A DNA stretch of 64,000 bases from Theocolax elegans (Eukaryota; Arthropoda; Insecta; Hymenoptera; Cerocephalidae): the NCBI GenBank assembly GCA_026168455.1, contig CM047426.1:88749986-88813985 (forward strand), in the 5' to 3' direction. Shown in pieces: positions 37,790 to 49,380 of this stretch. Made by a program: the position numbers and the translations under genes. The notes under the pieces were generated by a model, which did no database searches, had not been told where the DNA came from, and saw nothing but the letters and a program-made list of their open reading frames with translations. Position 1 is the first letter of the stretch; every line of letters starts with the position of its first letter.

Positions 37790-38330
37790 TTCTCTCTTTC
37801 TTTTTTTTCTACTTAATGGTTGAGCGACTGGTTATTATGAAAATGCCGACACAAAGGTGACGCGCGTCTGTATTTGTTGTATCAGAGGGAGAAAAAAAAA
37901 ACAAAAAGGAAATAGAGATGCGATGTATATACGTGTGCAAAATTTATTCGGGTAGGTAAGTTTCTCTTTCAATGGATTTGAGAGGTTGTTGCTATTTTTA
38001 CCCCTTTTCGGGAAGAAGATGAGGGTTGCTCTCGACTCTATCCTTCTTCCCCGTTCCTCTCTTTCTCACTTGTTCCTCTGTATCGTGTACGCGCGAACGG
38101 CCTGTTTATGTTTTTAGGGACTTCTGTTGCCTTCCGCCCTTCTTCGTATCACAGGACTTGAATTTTTCACGCGCGAGGAAAAGATTTTACTCGCAGATTC
38201 GTTGGTTTTGCGCGCGCGTATTCTCTTATTCGAACTCGCTGCAAATTGCAATGCCAAAGAAAGCTGGCTTTGTTTGCTGGATATTTTATTGTTTCCACGC
38301 CCTCCTGCTTTCTCGATAAGTGCACCTAAT
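37141..38330. other. GC-richer block with several overlapping frames and a CTT microsatellite
   Basis: Frames on both strands overlap at 37169-37567. The one at 37278-37529 would begin with a signal-peptide-like hydrophobic run, but it opens at TTG, not ATG. A CTT run covers 37759-37793. Further overlapping frames occur at 38026-38390. A promoter-proximal or untranslated region is possible. Confidence 0.3.
37759..37793. repeat. CTT trinucleotide microsatellite
   Basis: Mostly uninterrupted CTT units on the plus strand, followed by a T-rich tract. Confidence 0.85.
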
Positions 38331-38790
38331 GTTTACAAACCTTTTTTTTCAATTATTTACAATTTAAAACTTTTTATTTTTATAAAATAGAGCTTTTTTT
38401 GCGTTGTTGTATACGATTTTATTACTCGGTCGTTTTTTACGTAAAATGTAGGAATTTATCGATATTTTCTAGTCATTCAGTTGAATAAATAAATAAGAAA
38501 TGAATTTGTTTTACTCGGCAAGATCGATAAAATCTTATCTCTTATATATTTATTGTACTCGTAGAAAAATTTGTATGCAATTATTATTTACAATTTGTAC
38601 GTTTATAGAATTATTAAAGTCCTTACGTGCGAATAGCAAAGATTGACACGAAGCAATATTTGAAGGCAATTGGCCGTGTCTATTATAAATAACTATGTTT
38701 CATTTAGTAGAAAACACGATAAGCCCATGATTGGATGGCATTAAACTAACGAACATTTTTAACTTAATAAATGACTAATCGAAATGTTAT
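38331..38790. other. AT-rich non-coding stretch
   Basis: Nothing recognised. Confidence 0.55.
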
Positions 38791-39070
38791 TATTAACCAC
38801 GAATGCTCGGGTTCAGTGGTTGAGCTCGGCGTGACAATTATGCAAACGTAATTCCAGCGAATCCTCGTCTTTGTCCTCGTGAATAAGACATTGAGCTGTC
38901 CGTCACAATTCGGGGTGCTTCCTTTCATCCCTGGATAGAAACGATCTCCCGAGCTCCCAGTAGCGCATCATCTCGATTAGGGTATTTCAAAAGTCGTAAC
39001 CTACCAAACCGCTCGGTTCGACGCCATTATTCGACCTTACATAACCAAGCACCTTAAACCTTTTATTTGA
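38791..39070. promoter_or_regulatory. GC-richer island with a POU-type word
   Basis: About 270 bases of mixed composition inside AT-rich DNA, with no open frame. It contains ATTATGCAAACGTAATT near 38837, close to the POU/octamer consensus ATGCAAAT flanked by TAAT words. A candidate enhancer by inference. Confidence 0.35.
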
Positions 39071-41940
39071 TTTTAACTTTCCAAAATATTGGATTTCTAT
39101 TTTTCAATGGATGCTCCGAAAGCTTAAGGATATTCGACCGCAAGGGAGATTGATAGATTTTGTTCAATTATCGAGAATCCAGTTTAGCTTATACGAAAGA
39201 AATATCGTGTCGATATTTATCTTAAGATAATCGTTATATAATTCATCGTACAGTTTCATAACATTTTTTAAATTTGTATAAAAGTTTTTGTAACAATTTT
39301 TTATAATACTTATTTTAGTTTTATTGAACAATTTACTTATAACACGTATATTTTAAGTGACACTGTCATATGTATCTAAATAGTTTTACTTGCATTCTTG
39401 CGATTATTGATTGTATGTTTTATTATTTCCTCGACAATATATTCTTACTAAACAAATGCAAAACCTAATCTCTTTTAAATCTTTAAATAATTGACTCTGA
39501 AATGTTACATTTTTCATTTTAATTTCACACCAAAAACCTGATTTTCAACGATTCATCGATGATAAATTTACTAGTTCGCGGTAGGTAGTTTATCATTTTT
39601 ACGACTGACATCAAAATAATTTTTGGTTTCCATCCCGGAAAAAGTAATAGTATTTTAAAATAATACCTGCCAAATTAAATGGTTAGATTAAATGAATTAG
39701 ATTTCGTTTTTACTCTTAAAAAAACGATTTTTCTCGAATATATATAGGAATTGATGAATTTAACATAAAAAAACGATTGAGTAAAAGTTGATCGTGATAA
39801 AGTGACTCACATCTTTGGAATATTTAAAAAAAGTGATTTTTCATGGTTTTATTTTCGATATGTGGATTAAAATAGAAAATATATTTTATCAATTTTCGAA
39901 ACTATTAAATAATTCACAATTAACAAAGCTTTACACTGTCTCGAGGCAAAAAATTGTCGATAAATATAAGTTACACAAGGTAAACAAAAGCAACCGCGAA
40001 AAATATACGCATGAATGTAAAAGAAAAAAAATACAAAAAGGAAAACTCTGGAAATTATTGTATGCAACACTATTCTGAATTATAAGAACTTCCAATTAGA
40101 AAAAACTTTTCTTTCTACATTTCATAAAGACAGCATTGTCGTAACCTGTATATAGTATTTATAAAGATTATTACTGTCATCAGTGTAGTTGTCAGTTAGA
40201 CGAAAAATTGTGAAAAAGTAACAATGACACTCACGGAAATTATCTAAAGAAAAGTGAGATCTGTAAGGGTGATTATCGATTAAACGCCTGCAAAGCTGGC
40301 TACCGTACTTGCTCGGTTTCTTCCGTTCGACAAAGAACGTGGCACATAACAAAAAGGAAAGGAGAAAAAAAACTCTGGAGATCCAGCCAAGCGAATAGGT
40401 GTCGAAGAATAAAACAATGGAGAGGAGCAGCACGGCACTTGTGACATGCCGTTTAACAAACGATGCGCGAAAAAGGGAGGGCTGCTGTTGCGAAACTACA
40501 CCTTGCACTTGTTCGGATCGCCGCCACTGAAGTGTATGTCGTATACGCGCGTGTGTGTGTACTTGCGTCCTTCGAAATAAAGGACGATGAGAGGATGACT
40601 ACCATACGTGCGCATCCACTCGGTACCAAAGAGAAAGAGTTGGATAACAAAGGTTCCAGAGAATTTCTAGTATTGCCTTTTGATCTCTTCGTGTTTCGGG
40701 TGCATTTTTCAACTCACCCTTTAATTTCGTCCTCGGTGCATTTAATTTTTCTACTCGTATTACAATGCTCAGATTTAGTTAGTTTTTTTTTTAAATATGT
40801 TGTTTTAAATACTGATAAAAATTGACTTTTTAATGCGGCTATAGATTTGTAAAGGTTCGGTTCAATTTTGATATACTCAGTGAAAATGGATATTACATTT
40901 TTAATTATCTTTTATTGAAAGACTTACAATAATTAATTTTTTGGTGTAAATTTCTTTGTTGACCTTCTGTAAGCAAAGCTTTTCCATTCGAATTTCCGTA
41001 TGGCAAAAAGAAATTTAACCGATAACAAATATTATTTTTAACTTCGATGTGCATAATTGAATGTGGGTATATCTATAAATATAACCCACTTTGCCTTGTC
41101 TACATTGGAAATAAGGCTATCTTTGAAAGAAAAATTTATACCAACTCCTTATTTTTGTTCAATAAGAATTTCATAAAGTTTGCAAAGGATAGAGGAAACG
41201 TATTTGATAATTCTATACACTTTTATAATTTACGTATATTAGGCTAGGAAAGCGTCAACGTGACCCTGATACCTGCTCAATATTGTATTGTTAATTTATT
41301 ACTATTGTCGTTTCGAAGAAACAACAGTGTTATCCATTTTAATTATCCGTTCTATCTTTCTCTTCATAGCAAATTGTATGCATAGTCAATTTTTTCATCT
41401 TCAAATAATTACGCCATCCGAATTATCATAAATAAGTTGAACAAATTCTTAATTTGAAATTCGATTTTAATTTCCAATTTTTATCGAACATGAAAAATTC
41501 AAAAGTAATTTTTCGTACTTTAACTTTTATCTTTGCAAAAAAAAGAAGTGAAATCAATATAGTTTCACATTTTTCCGAAGAAATTAAATTTCAAGTAGCT
41601 TCATCCGAGTTCCGATGTCACTTTCGACTACGTATACTTTCCGAATGTATTTTTTAATACATACATACATGAATAATTAATGAATTTGAAAAAGTAAAGA
41701 AGAGAAAAGAAAAGACAATATCTTAAACAACTCTATTATTAAAAATATCTATAATGTTATACTACGGTACAACATAATTACAGGAACTCAAACAGATAGT
41801 TAAACTATTTACAATCCATCATTTGCTTGGAACGTACCTCATGTGTATACATATTATACATCTCAATTTGAAACTCAATAGATCAACTCAACTCCTGGAA
41901 ATTCTATGGTGCTTACCTAAGGAGGAAAAAAAACTAAGTT
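39071..41940. other. Non-coding, mostly AT-rich
   Basis: Frames at 40122-40508 (-, 128 codons, non-ATG start) and 40463-40825 (+) overlap on opposite strands across a GC-richer patch. Neither has a recognised domain. The remainder is AT-rich. Confidence 0.5.
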
Positions 41941-42130
41941 AACTATGAAGAATTCGAAGACAAACAGGTAGGGTGCAAAGCTAGGAGATTTTGCACCCCC
42001 ATTGGTATTCCGAAAGTGTCGGATGTGTTTAGGCACGCTTCAGAGTTAACGAGCGTTTGCTCACGCGCGTCCCCGGGCCATCAACGGTTTGTTTCACACC
42101 CTAAGTAGAAGCTTTTTTCCGGCACTGCGT
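41941..42130. promoter_or_regulatory. GC-richer patch carrying a perfect hairpin
   Basis: A short information-rich block between AT-rich arms, led by the dyad at 41971-41998 and followed by CpG-rich sequence. No open frame within it. Possible regulatory element. Confidence 0.3.
41971..41998. repeat. Perfect 9-bp hairpin
   Basis: GGGTGCAAA and TTTGCACCC pair perfectly around a 10-base loop. GC-rich pairing in AT-rich surroundings makes chance less likely, though many such stems are expected in 64 kb. Confidence 0.65.
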
Positions 42131-42800
42131 GGATATCTTAATGACCCCAGATTCGTACCTACGATTGCTTCGGGAATTGGTGATGAGATTGATCAAACTT
42201 TTCAAAGCTAATTTATATGCTTTTTCTTTTGAAGTTAAACGTTTAATTAACCTTTTTTGCGATATCTCGGATTCATCAGGCTCTTGCGGGTATCTTCTTA
42301 AGTTTGTATTCTTTAGTTTTATTATCATAGAAAAGAGTATTCTAATTGATAACGCTTTGATTGATGCGAAATCAATTCGCAACTTTGAGGTATCTTCAAA
42401 ATTAAATATTCTAATTTTTTTAAAGAACTTGAATATAAAAAGCAAAATAATTAATTATATCGTTAAATTACAGTATAAAAATGTTTATTAAAAATGTAGT
42501 AATAGTGTATTTTAAGTATTCTTGTATTATAATGTTGGTTTAATAGTATATTACCTGCGGTCAGTTCAACAGTGGAGTATCCTATATCGTTTAAAAATGG
42601 TTGAAATAGCTTAAACTGCAGTGTGAAATTGTAGAGTTGCAAATTCTTAAATACCAGGAACATTTTATACGTAGCTATTAAATAGAAATCCGTGTATCAT
42701 CATAGTTGGAAATAAAAATAATAGAATCACACAAACATCTATATTTTTATTTTACACGGTAGAAAAACTGGAAAACTTTAATACGATACCTGTAGAATTT
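42131..42800. other. AT-rich non-coding stretch with opposite-strand open frames
   Basis: A plus frame (42129-42491, 120 codons) and a minus frame (42101-42445, 114 codons) overlap almost completely. Neither shows a recognised domain, and such dual openness can arise by chance. Confidence 0.4.
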
Positions 42801-43410
42801 CTCTCAAATTAAACAATGTACAAAAGAACACTCGGAGGGTTGTAACTCGACCCCAGAGGTTGGTAAACGTGGACCAAGGATAACGTAGAGAAGGAGAGAG
42901 ACAACGAGAAAGGGAGAGAGAGAGAGTAGAGTAGAATAGAGGAAGGAATTCACGTCAAACATTTCAATCAAGGGAAGCAGACGCGCGCTATTCCTTTGCA
43001 CGCCTGCACAACCCCTTCAATTTTCCAATATTGTACCTGAACCGTGCTGGTTTCCACACTTTCGTAAAAAAAATGGGCCCCCTTTTTCGGACGAGTTAAT
43101 TAAAACCCGGAAAGAGGATTCTACGTAACCCACATTTTCCATGGGCTGCAGGTGGTGAGATGAAAGGAAAAAAAAACGAAACGAAAGTGCGATTAAAATT
43201 CAGTGTGAGTTCGGTATCGGATATCCGATTTTCTTTCCCTTCCTGAATTCGGGAAGTGCGTAACGACGATCAGAGCCGGCCTATTTAAATTTCTCTCCGT
43301 CGTTCCCTACCTTGTTAATTCAAGTATGATTTATGTTACGGCTATTACAAGTCCACGTGTTCCGCAATCGAAGCGAATCCTTTTGAGTAAGCCGATCAAC
43401 TGACTTTGAA
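42801..43410. promoter_or_regulatory. GC-richer island with GA tract and 14-bp palindrome
   Basis: A GA run lies at 42914-42926, and the perfect palindrome ATCGGATATCCGAT at 43216-43229. There is no convincing frame. GA runs bind GAGA-type factors in insects, so a regulatory role is possible but unproven. Confidence 0.3.
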
Positions 43411-46400
43411 TTTTGAAGGATGATACAAAGTGCTGTAAACACAAATACTCCAAAGGGATTAGATTTCATATTGATTTTTTTTTACGTAGATGTATGGAAT
43501 AACATTTTAATAAATTTTAAGACATATTATTTTCTTTACCGTGTAATCGAATAACAATAATTCAAATGTATTAAAGTCCCTGTACAAATAAGATATATGT
43601 GTTGGTATTACATAAAAATTCGATAATTTCTAATGGATTTACAGAGAGCGTAAGCTTTAAGATAATCCTTTGGAAACTATTGTAATGTTACGATAGATTT
43701 TCGTAAAACAGAATATGTTTATTTAATTCTTCTATAAGTAAACGTTTTAATCTGCAATTTGGTTATTAAATTTTTCTTTAATATTGCTATTTGTCTAACT
43801 CTAAGACAATAAGATGAAATAGCATTTTCTCATTTCTGTTTGCAGACGAAATGCAGTATTACTCACATAGATTAAGCGAAACTTTAAATACATTATTTGT
43901 TTAGGAATATAAACAGATTTAGTAGAGTATAACAAATTTTCGTACAGTTGCATATGTATTAATGTATACTCACATAGACGAAACTATACACGAATTATGG
44001 AAATAAGATGACTTTCTTGGAGGATATAACGAAGAGAGTTTCTAGAAATTAATTAAAACCCTTTTGTACTTTGAGTCGAGTTATATTTATTGTAACTATA
44101 AATTATACGTTATCTATAAAAAAAATGCATGAAACTTGTAAATGTCCTTAATATTTTGTGTGCTTTTCAACTTGATTTATTTACATTAAGTGTTGATCGT
44201 ATTACATTAAAGTCAAACTCTAACGAGAACGATGAATAATTATCGATCACATTAAATAATAAAGGTATAAATTATTAAAATTCCACTTTCGTAATTTGGT
44301 TAATAATTACAATAATATTTCCGCACAACTAAATTAGAATATTTAAGTTGCAATAAGAGTTATGAAAATTTTATTGAAAAATTTATGGAAAAAAGAAACA
44401 ATAAAAAAAAAGTTAAAATTACTCTTTAAATTACAAGGATAAAAAAAAGAACGAAAAACACGAATTATAAAACCCACTTAAGTACCGGTATACATAAATA
44501 GTTTAAACATAAGCTCCACTCAAAAGTTCAAAAACTCTCCTATAGTATAGGCTACCCTCTGGAGAAAAGAAAAAAAGTTTTTCCTCAAAAACCAATACCA
44601 CACCTCGGAGAAGCTTCGCGGAGCAAATCCACCTCGCGGAAAAAGTACGTCGGCGAAGCGCCTCCTGAATATTCATCGAGGTTCTAATGTATATACCCAA
44701 CATCGCTAGAGACTCCCACTCATACTCTTATCCCCTTCCGGCCCTACTCCTTCATTCTTGGAAAGCTCGCGATTTCTCCCGCGTTGCGCCGTACATAAAT
44801 AATCGCGTCTTTTTTAGCTGCAAGTGGCTACTAGAACTTGCGGCTGTGTACAGGGTGGAAAAGGGAGTTTCGGCTCTAATTGATCTTGCGTCTGTGCCAG
44901 ATGCCAGAACGGAAAGAGAGCCAATGCAGAGTAAAGAGGTGAATCGAGTACTCATTAGGCGGCTCGCGAAACGACGGCGACGAGGACTTTGACTCTTTTT
45001 ACACCTCGGCCTTTGATTGATTAGGACGAAAAACATATAAATTCGCTTTTTCGACTTTTGTACGTAGATTCCTACAGGGTTTATTAATTATGACTTCGTT
45101 AGGCGCGTGTAACGACAGTGACTAATTGCATTTACGTGTATATCTTCATCTTGAGAGGGTGGACAGCGAATTAAATTTATAAATGCAATTTTTAAAGAAC
45201 ATTTTCAGAATTCATTAACTTGATTAATTACAGTTATTATATTCTTTCGCTATGTTCAGGTCGATTTCGAGGATATTTAGAAAAATTCTGTACGGCAATA
45301 AAATATATGCGAAGTGTATAAAATTAGAGAGATCAAATTGAATTTATACTTTACAAATCTTAAGTGTGATGGGAAGCTTAATTTAACACTTATTTTAATT
45401 ATTTTGTTTCTAACTTTATTTCAGACAATAATGTGCAATTTCCTAGTTCGTTAAATACAGTACAAACAGAAAATGGGCAATAAATTATATTCAATCAAAT
45501 TAATGAAACGGCTAATCGGTCATTAAACGGTTAAGTAATGAAATTTAAGTAAAGAACCGAGTGGATTAAGGTGACGTCTGGTTCTGTGTTTTATCATAAT
45601 ACTAAAAAATGAAATAAAATTATCCTTTTAAATAACCACCAATCTACTCATACTATTTATTTATATGAAATTATTTATTACTGTATACATTATTATCAAG
45701 GTACGAATGTATCGACTGGCAGAATAGAAAATAGTATAGTTTTTAGTAAAAGATTATTCTCAATGTGTAATTGTAACACTACATTTTTCAAAAGTTTATA
45801 TTACAATCGGAGTAGTATATTTTATTGTACAATGATTAAGTATTTAAAAAAATATCGTTGTAATCACAATTTTCATTTATTTTTCGCGAGATATACAATT
45901 ATTATTTAATTCAGAAGAAAATTTCGCAAATTTTTAATAAACTAGTGCATGCGCAAGTGAAAATATTAAATTTTTTTACAAGGGCAACAGTAATTATGAA
46001 AAATTGTTTTAATATTACGTAGAATATAAATGTACAAAATATCCATATAACGATAAAGTTAAGTATTAACGTAAATATAATATGTGTTTATAATTAAAAA
46101 AAATTTTTTTTTAAATTAATTATTAATCATAAACAATTAGCGTTAAATGCAAGTATAATAGTAATACGAACAATATTATATTTATCATAACAATAAACAT
46201 TACGAAATAATGTTGAATTGTAGAGAAAAAAATAGTAGACAATGAAGATTCGTAATACAACTCGCCTTTTATTGACGACGATAACAACAATCCTGAATGG
46301 CCTTAAAAGCCAATATAAAATTCAAAGCCGACATAACTGCAGAGGTTCGATAGTAGAGTGCATCATCACGTAAATTTCCAATTCAAGACTGCTTTTACTT

Positions 46401-47800
46401 TAATTGCAGGCAAGATCCCAATTACAGGAGAAATTGCATTGAGCGTTGTTTTATTTAAATAAAATTTTATTGCCTAACAATGGATACAAAAAGGTGAATT
46501 GATTACTCGATTTCCAACCGCTGTAAACTATCAATAATAATTAAACTAACGATCCATGCAACCAATATACACACGTTCGTATATACATACATATATATAT
46601 GCATATAGGTGTATGCATGAACACGTAGGTATACCTCTGTACAACTTGATTAAACCATGTAAAATTTCCCATCTTTTAAATCGTACATAATTTAATAAAT
46701 AATCTTTCTCGTAAATAATGAAATCGCTCATTATTTGATTATTACTTGATTTAATAAACTAATTAACCGCAGTTACAAACGCATAATTCGTTATTGTTAA
46801 TTAACCTCCAGTAGGTAATAAAAAAAACTTTTCGTACTTATTTTTAATTGCAATAAAAATTCGCATAATATGATACAATGTAATTAAAAAAGCACTATCG
46901 TTTAAATAAAATAGAAGCGAGGGAGCTAAATATGTTTAGCGCAAGATATTACTATACACACTGAGTATACTTTAAAACGCGAACTTCATCACGCTTTGTG
47001 TCGATGAAGTAACTTCAAGATGTTCACTAATTTAACTTTTAACATAGTTTCAAACTTGTGCGTCATTTATTTAGTTTGTCCTTCAGGATTTATTATTTTA
47101 ATATTTGTTACGTTAAAAGATATTATACCCAGAAGATTATTACCATGATAAAATAACATATCCTCCCAATAATATTATTGTTCTTTATTCAAATTGAAAA
47201 AATCGTAGATTATTTTACCCGTGGTTTCATTGGTATAAGAATATTTAATTTACAACTTTATCACTTCACGAAAAGTAAAAATACAATATATATATATAGC
47301 TAAAAATGGATTAATGATTAAAAAAAAATATTTTTCGTTTATTCAACAAATTGCGTTTGAAAATTGTGAAAATATTAGAAAAATATATATGTATAGATCA
47401 CATAGGTTATAAAAAGAACAACATGCAATTTGAAACAATTATAAAAAAAAATATGAACGAAAATAAAAAATAAAAAAATAATTACGTTACCTTATGTTAA
47501 AGGATTTATGAATGATTTTAACAATCATTGGTTATAAAATTTTAGATATAACCAATATTCATACGAATAATTAATTTCATATTTTAAAAAATGCAGCTTT
47601 CTATTAAAAATCAATGTCAAACTCATAATAACCACGCCGCAAAATAAAAATAAAAGCAGGAAACTTCTACTGCGTTTTACCAAAATATTAAAAAATAATA
47701 GTATGACCACAGTAAATAATGAATTTTCTGCACCCGCTACGGAAAACAGGCATCGTAGAATGAAAAAAGAAACGAGATATAGGATAATACCGTCGCTATA
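43411..47800. other. Non-coding, AT-rich with one GC-richer block
   Basis: Between 44500 and 45036, frames on opposite strands overlap (44687-44992 + and 44752-45036 -) over GC-richer DNA; neither is recognised. The rest is AT-rich, with AT/TATG low complexity at 46560-46620 and 47286-47300. No RNA gene seen. Confidence 0.5.
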
Positions 47801-48125
47801 ATTTTAGCAAATACTTTTTAAGCAGACAAGAAGACGGGTCTCTCGCCATTTTCGGTCGATGAAAGAATGGAGAGGTTTCACGTCGTTTATTTTGGGCGGG
47901 TTGTCTAAATAGACAAGCACGATATAAAAGACACGAGTGGCAGTTCATACACGCCTTATGCTGCATGCATTTGGGTGGCGAACGCCGACGGGTTATCCGT
48001 GCGCGTAGAGACGCTAACCACCGTAAATTTCCGAGTGCCACTTGGACACACCCATATAAAGGACTATATCAGTACATCATTCTATCTCTCTTTTCACATC
48101 TCCACCCTGCTTTTCCTCCTTCCTA

Positions 48126-48158
<33 letters not shown>

Positions 48159-48320
48159 TTATCTATATCCTTTCGCTTTATTTCTTATTCACTTATTGCG
48201 CGCTGACTGCAATTTCTTCATCCTGAATGGGGGTGAACTTCTTTTTTTCTTTATAAAAGTAATTGTGCAGTTCACGTGTGCGATGAAAAATACTCACAAA
48301 GAATAGTAACGGTCTTTGAA
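47801..48320. other. GC-richer block with long CT microsatellite
   Basis: Two plus-strand frames (47965-48306 and 47975-48226) overlap and derive largely from the CT run. No gene recognised. Confidence 0.4.
48131..48158. repeat. CT dinucleotide microsatellite, 14 units
   Basis: An uninterrupted CT run of 28 bases. Homopurine/homopyrimidine tracts of this kind can form triplex DNA and bind GAGA-type factors in insects. Confidence 0.9.
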
Positions 48321-49150
48321 TCACGTTGCTTCGTAGAAGAATGGAATGTGGTTTTTGGAGTTTATAAATGAATTGTGTCACTCGTTGTTTAATCTTGTCG
48401 GGTGCAGATTCCTTTTTTTCTAAATTTTTAATCTCTCGCTCTATTGATATACACATGTAAAAAAGAATATGCAGGAAGAAAGGTGAAGGTTTAAAAAAAA
48501 TCTATCGATTCAATTATACAACTTTTTTTTCTAGTTGGTTCTATGGATATTGAATAGAAAACCGAGTGAATAACAATCTAAATATAAATTTGAAGTAACT
48601 CGTACTTTTTATCAGCGTTTGATAAAATTTTCCAATAAAATTCCATTGATTTACTACAACCGATTTAAATTTTAAATCGTACTTTAAAAATTTTAAGATA
48701 AACGTTCAATATTTTTGATATATCAATGCAATGCATATTTATAAATTACATTACCGAAGTAATGTTATTTAAAATAACATAGTAAAATATTATAAATTTC
48801 TAGATTATAAAATGATATTGGCAGCCCGTATCGCAGTAATAGTAATAGAGTATAATCTTAATATTATCGATTTTGCAATAATATCGTATACGGAAATTTT
48901 ACAATTTATTTTGGGGTATAGAATTGTACGTAATCCATTGTTACGCGATAAAATCTATTTATATCGAAAAATAAATAACCGAACAATATTGTTAATTTAC
49001 CGTATTTACAATGAAATATAGAGCATCCTACTGGACAATATTGTTAGATGAAAATTTGAAAATGGTTGCGAAGGAGTATGTGGGCATGAGTTTTCATGTG
49101 CCAGATTGAACATATGTAGAAATATTGAGGATAGACAATGCAATTATACA
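48321..49150. other. AT-rich non-coding stretch
   Basis: One 69-codon plus frame (48812-49021) without a recognised domain. Nothing else seen. Confidence 0.5.
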
Positions 49151-49380
49151 TTTTCGAACAGTGTTACTACGTAGCTCAACGCAGCATTAATAACATTTTC
49201 TCTTTCAAGTGCGCTTAGGGAATTGTTTCCCAGAGCGCTAAATAAACACTATTTTCAATCAACCAGTACACACTGTTGACCTACTAGGCGGATTTATTTA
49301 TTACGCTTCCCATTGCGTAAAAGTAGGATGCAAATAATCGTGATGTCGATTCATGAATATTAATAATGGTTACATATTTT
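49151..49380. promoter_or_regulatory. Compact island with stem-loop, octamer and palindrome
   Basis: Contains the stem at 49211-49238, an exact ATGCAAAT POU octamer at 49328-49335 and the palindrome ATTCATGAAT at 49349-49358, followed by TAATAAT words. The combination in about 150 bases is suggestive of a conserved element. No open frame. Confidence 0.35.
49211..49238. repeat. Two-part GC-rich stem-loop
   Basis: GCGCT pairs with AGCGC and GGGAA pairs with TTCCC, separated by a 2x2 internal loop and capped by TTGT: ten pairs in 28 bases. Too short for a microRNA precursor on its own. Confidence 0.65.
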
